The notes beneath the pieces were generated by a model. The model was given only the letters and a program-made list of their open reading frames with translations. It searched no databases and had not been told where the DNA came from. From positions 1-6,737 of the forward strand of contig SFPN01000052.1 of assembly GCA_004551945.1 (NCBI GenBank): a DNA stretch of 6,737 nt, given 5' to 3'. This document shows positions 1 to 6,100 of this stretch, piece after piece. Origin of the DNA: Clostridiales bacterium (GTDB lineage Bacteria; Bacillota; Clostridia; Oscillospirales; Oscillospiraceae). Positions within the stretch are counted from its first letter, which is position 1. Each line of letters begins with the position of its first letter. The position numbers were made by a program, and so were the translations under genes.

Positions 1-15
1 CCAGACCGCACTTTG

Positions 16-24
16 ATTATAGCA
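16..24 (-). promoter_or_regulatory. Candidate extended -10 promoter facing left
   Basis: On the minus strand the sequence reads TGCTATAAT: a perfect -10 hexamer (16-21) preceded by the TGn extension (22-24). An AT-rich stretch lies upstream (about 30-43). No good -35 box is seen at 16-18 bp, but an extended -10 does not need one. Transcription would start near position 9 and run out of the window to the left, so its gene is not visible. It lies downstream of the pta terminator, which fits a new transcription unit starting here. Confidence 0.45.
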
Positions 25-64
25 GGGAGCTTTTTTATTTTCCTCATCGCCTTAGGCTTTTTGG

Positions 65-87
65 AACCACTGGCCCAGCCAGTGGTT
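65..87. repeat. 10-bp inverted repeat (hairpin) beyond pta terminator
   Basis: Positions 65-74 (AACCACTGGC) pair perfectly with 78-87 around a 3-nt loop. On the plus strand the stem runs into TTTT (86-89), so it could be a weak terminator for a rightward transcript entering from the left. On the minus strand no U-tract follows. Its role is uncertain. It forms a tandem with the stronger pta terminator 17 bp away. Confidence 0.45.
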
Positions 88-95
88 TTCGGAGC

Positions 96-131
96 ACAAC
101 AAAAAGAACCGGGCCCAAAGGCCCGGTTCTT
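96..131 (-). terminator. Intrinsic terminator of pta
   Basis: Positions 104-115 and 120-131 form a perfect 12-bp GC-rich stem with a 4-nt loop (116-119). On the minus strand the stem runs into TTTTTGTTGTG (105 down to about 95). It begins 21 bp after the pta stop codon. This is a textbook Rho-independent terminator in the leftward direction. On the plus strand it lacks a U-tract. Confidence 0.92.
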
Positions 132-152
132 GATGGCTGCGGTTTGCTGAAT

Positions 153-1124
153 TTATGCCAGAGCGGCAGTGATGATGGCCATCTTGTAGACCTCGTCGGC
201 GTCGCAGCCGCGGGACAGGTCGTTGATGGGAGCGTTCAGGCCCTGCAGGATGGGGCCGTAAGCGGCGAAGCCGCCCAGACGCTGGGCAATCTTATAGCCG
301 ATATTGCCGGACTGGATCTCGGGGAAGATGAAGGTGTTGGCGTGGCCGGCCACCTTGGAGCCGGGGAACTTCTGCTGGCCCACCACAGGGGACACGGCAG
401 CGTCGAACTGCATCTCGCCGTCGATGGCCAGCTCGGGAGCGGCAGCCTTGGCCTTCTCGCAGGCGTTGCGGACCTTGTCCACAGCCTCGCCCTTGCCGGA
501 GCCCTTGGTGGAGTAGCTCAGGAAAGCGATCTTGGGGTCAATGCCGAAGGTAGCGGCGGTCTTGGCGCACTCCAGTGCGGTCTCCACCAGTGCGTCCTCG
601 TCGGGATCGATCTGGATGGCGCAATCGCCCATGCACAGGCGCTCGTCCACGCCGTCCTTGGTGCGCTGCAAAATAAAGCAGGAGCTCACGTTGTTGTTGC
701 CGGGCTTGGTCTTGATGAGCTGCAGAGCGGGACGAACGGTATCCGCGGTGGAATAGGTGGCGCCGCCCAGCAGGCAGTCAGCCTCGCCCATCTTCACCAA
801 CATGGTGCCGAAGTAGTTGCCCTTCAGCAGGTTCTTCCGGCAGTCCTCGGGGCTCATCTTGCCCTTGCGCAGTTCCACCATCTTCTCCACCATAGCGTCC
901 ATGCCGGCGTAGGTGGCGGGGTCCACGATGCGGATGCCCTCGATGTCGAAGCCGCCCTTTTCCGCAGCGGCCTTGACCTCAGCCTCCACGCCCACCAGGA
1001 TGGGGGTCAGGAAGCCGTCCTTCTTCAGGCGGGCAGTGGCCTCCAGGATGCGGGCGTCAGCGCCCTCAGTGAAGACCAGAGTGCGGGGGTTGGCTTTCAG
1101 GGTTTCGATCAGTTTTGCAAACAT
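153..1124 (-). CDS. pta: Phosphate acetyltransferase (phosphotransacetylase)
   Basis: This cytoplasmic enzyme interconverts acetyl-CoA + Pi and acetyl phosphate + CoA, the first step of acetate/ATP formation with acetate kinase. The protein is 323 aa, the usual length of the short single-domain Pta; the long N-terminal domain of enterobacterial Pta is absent. Family motifs seen are STADTVRPALQLIKTKPG (125-142), LSYSTKGSGKG (202-212), DGEMQFDAA (235-243), FPEIQSGNIGYK (267-278), GPILQGLNAPINDLSRG (290-306). The catalytic Ser-Arg pair is S304-R305. The position matching the proposed catalytic Asp316 of the Methanosarcina enzyme is E311, with D310 next to it. The start at 1124 has TGGAGGT 9 nt upstream. 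An in-frame ATG at 1172 has no such site and would lie at the predicted transcription start. Acetate kinase (ackA) is not adjacent. The gene follows mocR in the same direction with a 97-bp gap and no terminator between them. Confidence 0.96.
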   Translation of the reverse strand: MFAKLIETLKANPRTLVFTEGADARILEATARLKKDGFLTPILVGVEAEVKAAAEKGGFDIEGIRIVDPATYAGMDAMVEKMVELRKGKMSPEDCRKNLLKGNYFGTMLVKMGEADCLLGGATYSTADTVRPALQLIKTKPGNNNVSSCFILQRTKDGVDERLCMGDCAIQIDPDEDALVETALECAKTAATFGIDPKIAFLSYSTKGSGKGEAVDKVRNACEKAKAAAPELAIDGEMQFDAAVSPVVGQQKFPGSKVAGHANTFIFPEIQSGNIGYKIAQRLGGFAAYGPILQGLNAPINDLSRGCDADEVYKMAIITAALA

Positions 1125-1133
1125 GATAAGGTT

Positions 1134-1140
1134 ACCTCCA
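1134..1140 (-). promoter_or_regulatory. Ribosome binding site of pta
   Basis: The minus strand reads TGGAGGT, nearly the full anti-16S complement, 9 nt before the ATG at 1124. It fixes the start there and not at the upstream in-frame ATG at 1172. Confidence 0.9.
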
Positions 1141-1182
1141 AAAATCAGACAAACCGTCCTTATTTCTCTCATTAACTAATAT

Positions 1183-1211
1183 ATTGTATCACTATCTTCT
1201 GTGGGGTTCAA
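1183..1211 (-). promoter_or_regulatory. SigA-type promoter of pta
   Basis: On the minus strand, -35 TTGAAC (1206-1211) and -10 TACAAT (1183-1188) are separated by exactly 17 bp. Each box differs from consensus at one position. The start site would be near 1176, giving a leader of about 52 nt to the ATG at 1124. The promoter occupies most of the gap after the mocR stop codon, so pta can be expressed apart from mocR. Confidence 0.75.
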
Positions 1212-1221
1212 GCCCTTTTTC

Positions 1222-2625
1222 TCATTCCAGCACCGCCCGGCACAGCCGGTCCACCGCTTCGGGGATGCGGTCCTCCTCCAGGCCGGAGTAATTCATTACC
1301 AGCACATGGGGGCGGCAGTTGGCTGTGTCAAAGTAGTACTGGGACACAAAAGAGATTCGCAGGTCCTCCCCCTCCGCCGCCTGGACGATCTCCTGGTCGG
1401 AACGGTTGGTGTCCACCTCCATGAGAAAGTGCAGACCGGCGTTTTCCTCGCTGATCTGGACCCGGCCGGCCAGGGGGCTGCGGCTGATCTCCCCCAGGAG
1501 CTTGTCCCGCACGGTCCGATAGTGGTTGCGCATCCGGTTGATGTGCTTTTCAAAGTACCCCTCGGACAGGAACCGGGCCAGAGTCATCTGCTCCAGGCAG
1601 GAGACGGTGCCCGAGTAAAAACCCAGGGTCTCGTAAAACCGGGTGACCAGGTGCTTGGGGAGCACCAGGTAGCTGATGCGGAAGGCGGGGGCCAGGCTCT
1701 TGGAGAAGGTGTTGATGTAGATGACCTTTTCCATCACGTCAATGCTCTGGAGGGTGGGGATGGGCCGGCCGGACAGGCGGAACTCGCAGTCGTAATCGTC
1801 CTCGATGATATACCGGTTCTCCCCCTTGGAAGCCCAGCTGAGAAACTCATACCGGCGGCTCACCGGCATGACAATTCCCGTGGGGAAGTGGTGGGAAGGG
1901 GTGATGTGCAGGATCTCCGCACCGCTCTCCTCCAGCTTCTCCGGGATGATTCCCGAGGCGTCCATGGGGATGTGGCAGACCCGGACATCGTTCTTCTCGT
2001 AAATTTTGCTCAGGCGGAGATAGCCTGGGTCCTCCATGGCGTAGCCCCGGTCCCGGCCCAGCAGCTGGATGAGTACACTATATAAATATTCTGTTCCGGC
2101 CCCCACCACAATCTGCTCCGGGTCAATGCTCATGCCCCGGAACTGGTACAGGTGGTCGGAGATGGCCTGGCGCAGCTGGCGGATGCCCCCGGCGGAGGTA
2201 TCAGTAAGCAGGGTGGCCTCGTCCTCCCCCGCTGTCACGTCCCGCAGGAGCTTTACCCAGACGGAGAAGGGGAACATGTCCTTGGCAACGGAGCTGCCCA
2301 CAAAATCCGCCCAATAGGTCCGCCTGACAGGCTGCCGGGGCAGCTCCTGCTTGGGCCGGGGGGGTGGGGGCTCCTCCCCCTTTTCCAGGTCGCACACATA
2401 ATACCCCCGCTTGGGCAGGGTGTAAAGGTAGCCCTCTGCCACCAGCTGGGCATAAGCGCTCTCTACGGTGATGGTGCTGACCCCCAGGTTCTTGGCAAAG
2501 GTCCGCTTGGAGGGGAGCTTTTCGCCGGATTTCAGCTTTTTCTGGAGAATATCCTGCTTAATACATCGGTAAAGGTGCTCGTACATGCTTTCCGATTCGA
2601 TGTTTTCAAAGGAGTAGGTGAGCAC
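1222..2625 (-). CDS. MocR-family regulator (GntR wHTH + aminotransferase-like domain)
   Basis: PLP-binding transcription factor of the MocR/GabR/PdxR group, 467 aa. A GntR-type winged helix (about 14-78; GEKLPSKRTFAKNLGVSTIT then ESAYAQLVAEGY) is followed by a proline-rich linker (PPPP at 86-89) and a fold-type I aminotransferase domain (about 105-465). PLP-site motifs seen: GAGTEY (175-180), TPSHHFPTG (242-250), EDDYDCEFR (275-283) and FSKSLAPAFRISY (307-319). K309 is the Schiff-base lysine. It lies 33 residues after D276, the same spacing as K312/D279 in GabR, so the PLP pocket looks intact. Start: GTG at 2625 has a perfect AAGGAG 9 nt upstream, and LTYSFEN then matches the usual N-terminus of clostridial relatives. 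An ATG at 2655 with GAGGAA (2661-2666) would add 10 residues (477 aa). The gene is divergent from pyc and points towards pta. Targets and effector are unknown; local control of pyc, pta or itself is inference. Confidence 0.93.
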   Translation of the reverse strand: MLTYSFENIESESMYEHLYRCIKQDILQKKLKSGEKLPSKRTFAKNLGVSTITVESAYAQLVAEGYLYTLPKRGYYVCDLEKGEEPPPPRPKQELPRQPVRRTYWADFVGSSVAKDMFPFSVWVKLLRDVTAGEDEATLLTDTSAGGIRQLRQAISDHLYQFRGMSIDPEQIVVGAGTEYLYSVLIQLLGRDRGYAMEDPGYLRLSKIYEKNDVRVCHIPMDASGIIPEKLEESGAEILHITPSHHFPTGIVMPVSRRYEFLSWASKGENRYIIEDDYDCEFRLSGRPIPTLQSIDVMEKVIYINTFSKSLAPAFRISYLVLPKHLVTRFYETLGFYSGTVSCLEQMTLARFLSEGYFEKHINRMRNHYRTVRDKLLGEISRSPLAGRVQISEENAGLHFLMEVDTNRSDQEIVQAAEGEDLRISFVSQYYFDTANCRPHVLVMNYSGLEEDRIPEAVDRLCRAVLE

Positions 2626-2634
2626 AATTTTGGT

Positions 2635-2640
2635 CTCCTT
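2635..2640 (-). promoter_or_regulatory. Ribosome binding site favouring the GTG start of mocR
   Basis: The minus strand reads AAGGAG, 9 nt before the GTG at 2625. It is stronger than the GAGGAA (2661-2666) in front of the alternative ATG at 2655. Both starts are possible; the site strength and the N-terminal match to relatives favour GTG. Confidence 0.6.
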
Positions 2641-2697
2641 CCGTGAACTGACCATGCCTGTTCCTCAAAAAATGCAGGATCCAGCATCATCAGACCC

Positions 2698-2726
2698 ATT
2701 ATAGACGCATCTTCCCTCCCTGTAAA
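2698..2726 (-). promoter_or_regulatory. SigA-type promoter of the mocR gene
   Basis: On the minus strand, -35 TTTACA (2721-2726) and a perfect -10 TATAAT (2698-2703) lie 17 bp apart. The predicted start site is near 2691, giving a leader of about 66 nt to the GTG or 36 nt to the ATG. An imperfect palindrome around GGATCC (2674-2685, GCaGGATCCaGC) lies just inside the transcript. Confidence 0.82.
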
Positions 2727-2984
2727 GGCGGTTTCCCGTGAAAGGGGGTTCGTCAATCTACCAGATTTTTTCCCTGCTTTTGTTTCCAGTTTTGTTGCAC
2801 TTTTTCCCGCCCAATTTTGGCCGTTGGTCAGGCAGAATTTTCTTGTGAAATATGATTGAAAAGACAAATCCAAACCCGCCCAAAATTCACAATTATGCAG
2901 GGAGTTTTTCCCTCTCTTTTTTTGCAGGGGAGAAACAGAGAAATTTCAGCCACTTTTGCCCGTCTTTCCGTCAATTTCCTGCCC
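2727..2984. other. Long AT-rich control region between divergent mocR and pyc promoters
   Basis: About 258 bp separate the two -35 boxes and hold no credible gene. The region is rich in T-runs on the plus strand. It contains a 9-bp direct repeat CCCGCCCAA (2806-2814 and 2875-2883), a 7-bp direct repeat CGTCAAT (2751-2757 and 2969-2975, the second 9 bp before the pyc -35) and an inverted repeat CCAA-TT-TTGG (2811-2820). MocR regulators often bind direct repeats in divergent promoter regions, so these are candidate operators. The 7-mer could easily arise by chance; the 9-mer less so. Confidence 0.5.
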
Positions 2985-3013
2985 TTGCAACGCTTTTTTC
3001 TTTCGTGTATAAT
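2985..3013 (+). promoter_or_regulatory. SigA-type promoter of pyc
   Basis: -35 TTGCAA (2985-2990) and a perfect -10 TATAAT (3008-3013) are separated by 17 bp. The predicted start is near 3020, giving an untranslated leader of about 97 nt. The block CGTGTATAATGG (3004-3015) is almost the same as the mocR -10 region on the other strand. Confidence 0.85.
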
Positions 3014-3026
3014 GGAAATCGAATAG

Positions 3027-3038
3027 ACAAACATTTGT
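3027..3038. promoter_or_regulatory. Candidate operator in the pyc initial transcribed region
   Basis: ACAAA-CA-TTTGT is a perfect 5-bp inverted repeat with a 2-bp spacer. It lies about +8 to +19 from the predicted pyc start, where a bound repressor would block transcription. No known binding motif is matched; this is inference from symmetry and position. Confidence 0.3.
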
Positions 3039-3054
3039 TCTTGCAAAGTGCACA

Positions 3055-3073
3055 CGGGCGGAGGCGCCGCCCG
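3055..3073 (+). other. GC-only hairpin in the pyc leader
   Basis: CGGGCGG (3055-3061) pairs with CCGCCCG (3067-3073) around a 5-nt loop, in an otherwise AT-rich leader. It ends about 30 nt before the Shine-Dalgarno site, so it does not hide that site directly. No U-tract follows, so it is not an attenuator. It could stabilise the 5' end of the mRNA or be a binding site. The leader is too short for any riboswitch class I recognise. Confidence 0.5.
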
Positions 3074-3103
3074 ATATCCAAGTTTTCTATACCACTGTGT
3101 GAG

Positions 3104-3109
3104 AAGGAG
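3104..3109 (+). promoter_or_regulatory. Ribosome binding site of pyc
   Basis: AAGGAG, 7 nt before the ATG at 3117. It selects this start over the in-frame ATG at 3048, which has no Shine-Dalgarno site and would add 23 residues unlike any biotin carboxylase N-terminus. Confidence 0.92.
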
Positions 3110-3116
3110 TTTACTT

Positions 3117-6100
3117 ATGAGTGAAGTACGCATCAAGACGTTCAAGCGCGTCCTGGTGGCCAACCGCGGTGAGATCGCCATTCGTGTGTTCCGCGCACTG
3201 AATGAGCTGGGCATCACCTCCGTTGCCATCTACTCCAAGGAGGATAAGTACGCCATGTTCCGCACCTTGGCGGACGAGGCCTATCCCCTGAACCCGGGCA
3301 AGGGCCCCGTGGACGCTTACCTGGACATCGATACCATCATCAAGATCGCCAAGGAGCACAACGTGGACGCCATCCACCCCGGCTACGGCTTCCTGGCTGA
3401 GAATCCCAACCTGGTAACCGAGTGCGAAAAGAACGGCATCACCTTCATCGGCCCCACCGTGGACAGCATGAACGCCATGGGCGACAAGATCTCCTCCAAG
3501 CAGATCGCCATCGCCGCCAACGTGCCCATTATCCCCGGTGTGGACCACGCCATGAAGACCGTGGAGGAAGCCATGGAAGTGGCCAAGAAGGTTGGCTACC
3601 CCGTGATGCTGAAGGCCTCCAACGGCGGCGGCGGCCGCGGCATGCGCATTGTTTATAAGGAAGCAGACATGCCCAAGGAGTTCAAGGAAGCCATCGACGA
3701 GTCCAAGAAGGCCTTCGGCGACGACCAGGTCTTTATTGAAAAGTATCTGCGGGGCCCCAAGCACGTGGAGGTTCAGGTCCTGGCCGATAACTACGGCAAC
3801 GTGGTCCACCTGTACGACCGTGACTGCTCCGTCCAGCGCCGTCACCAGAAGGTGGTTGAGTACGCTCCCGCCTTCTCTGTCCCCGAAGCTACCCGCCAGA
3901 AGATCTTCAACAGCGCCCTGGCTCTGTGCCGCCACGTGGGCTACCGGAACGCCGGCACCTGCGAGTTCTTGGTGGACCTGGAGGGCAACCCCTACTTCAT
4001 CGAAATGAACCCCCGGATTCAGGTGGAGCACACCGTCACCGAGCTGGTCACCGACGTGGACATCGTCCGCTCCCAGATCCTCATCGCCGAGGGCTATCCC
4101 CTCAACTCCAAGGAGGTCAACATCACCTCCCAGGAGGCCATTGAGTGCCACGGCTACGCCATCCAAACCCGTGTCACCTCCGAGGACCCCTCCAACAACT
4201 TCATGCCCGACACCGGCAAGGTCAGCGTGTACCACTCCGGCTCCGGCAATGGCATCCGTCTGGACGGCGGCAATATCTACACCGGCGCAGAGATCCTGCC
4301 CTACTACGACTCCCTGCTGGTGAAGATCAGCTCCTTCGACCGGACCTTCCTGGGCGCTGTGGCCAAGTCCCGCCGGGCCCTGCGGGAGATTAAGATCCAG
4401 GGCATCAAGACCAACATCTCCTTCCTGATTAACGTGATCAACAACCCCACCTTCCAGGCGGGCCGCTGCTACACCACCTTCATCGAGGAGACCCCCGAGC
4501 TGTTCACCCTGTCCCACAACCTGGACCGGGCTTCCAAGATCCTGGACTTCCTGGGCGACAAGATCGTCAACGTCTCCAAGGGCGACAAGCCCTACTTCGA
4601 GGACCGCGTTCTGCCCAAGTACGACGAGACCGCTCTGGTCTACGGCGCCAAGGACGAGTTCAAGAAGCTGGGCGCCAAGGGCTTTACCCAGAAGATCATG
4701 GGCGAGAAGAAGCTGTATGTCACCGACACCTCCATGCGTGACGCCCAGCAGTCCCTGATCGCCACCCGTATGCGTACCAAGGATATCGTGGGCGCAGCCC
4801 GTGCCACCAACACCATCATGCAGAACGCCTTCTCCGTGGAAGCCTGGGGCGGCGCAACCTACGACACCGCTTACCGCTTCCTGAAGGAATCTCCCTGGAA
4901 GAGACTGGAGATCCTCAGCGAGAGAATGCCCAACACCCTGATCCAGATGCTGCTGCGCGCCTCCAACGCCGTGGGCTACAGCAACTACCCCGACAACCTG
5001 GTGAAGGAGTTCATCCGCATCTCCGCCATCAAGGGCGTGGACGTGTTCCGTATCTTCGACTCCCTGAACTGGATCGAAAACATGAAGATGCCCATCGAAG
5101 AGTCCCTGAAGACCGGCAAGATCGTGGAAGGCTCCCTGTGCTACACCGGCGACATCCTGAACCCCAACGAGGTTAAGTACACCCTGGACTACTACGTCAA
5201 GAAGGCCAAGGAGCTGGAGGCCCTGGGCGTTCACGTCCTGGCCATCAAGGACATGGCCGGCCTGCTGAAGCCCTATGCCGCCCAGAAGCTGGTGGAAACC
5301 CTCAAGTCCGAGCTGCACATCCCCATCCACCTGCACACCCACGACACCACCGGCGCTGGCGTTGCCACCGTGCTGAAGGCTGCCGAGGCCGGCGTGGACA
5401 TCGCCGACCTGGCCATCGAGTCCATGGCAGGCTGCACCAGCCAGCCCTCCCTGAACGCAGTGGTGGAAGCCCTCCGCGGCACCGAGCGCGACACAGGTCT
5501 GGACTTTGAAGGTCTGGACGAGCTGAGCCGTTACTACGAGCACGTCCGCAAGGTCTACAAGGCCAACGAGAGCGGTCAGATCGCACCCAACGCCCAGATC
5601 TACAAGTACGAGATCCCCGGCGGTCAGTACTCCAACCTGCTGGCTCAGGTTACCGAGATGGGCTCCAAGGACGAGTTCGAGAAGATCAAGGAGCTGTACC
5701 GTCAGGCCAACCTGATCCTGGGCAACCTGATCAAGGTGACTCCCACCTCCAAGGTGGTGGGCGACCTGGCCATCTTCATGCTGAAGAACGACCTGACCAT
5801 GGACAACATCCTCACCGACGGCGCTTCCCTGTCCTACCCCGACTCCGTGGTGGACTTCTTCAAGGGAATGATCGGCCAGCCCGAGGGCGGCTTCCCCAAG
5901 GAACTGCAGAAGATCGTCCTGAAGGACATCGAGCCCATCACCGTCCGTCCCGGCACCCTGCTGCCCGACGTGGACTTTGAGGGCATCAAGCAGCACCTGC
6001 GGGAGAAGTTCGACATGGAAGGCTTCTCCGACTTCGAGATGGATCAGAAGGCCGTCAGCTACGCCCTGTATCCCAAAGTCTACGAGGATTACTGCACCCA

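Noticed and set aside
1125..1172. Upstream ATG start for pta
   Set aside because: It would place the start codon at or next to the predicted transcription start, and the extra residues overlie the ribosome site of the better start.
144..1175. A 343-codon plus-strand open frame opposite pta
   Set aside because: Mirror of the real gene, with repetitive L/A/G/H composition and no ribosome site. The minus-strand Pta carries all family motifs.
1201..2085. Plus-strand open frames opposite mocR (also 2152-2646)
   Set aside because: Shadows of the MocR coding sequence, with no Shine-Dalgarno site and no domain.
2824..2856. A possible second rightward promoter with TATGAT at 2851-2856
   Set aside because: The nearest -35-like TTGGTC lies 21 bp upstream and there is no TGn extension. 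The 2985-3013 promoter is far better.
3048..3116. Upstream ATG start for pyc
   Set aside because: It lacks a Shine-Dalgarno site and adds 23 residues unlike biotin carboxylase. The ATG at 3117 has AAGGAG at 7 nt.
3020..3116. Riboswitch or T-box in the pyc leader
   Set aside because: The leader is under 100 nt, with one small hairpin, no T-box sequence, no terminator and no recognisable aptamer.
2852..3124. A 90-codon plus-strand frame in the intergenic region
   Set aside because: It has no ribosome site before its ATG, runs across the pyc promoter and leader, and its translation is low in any recognisable pattern.
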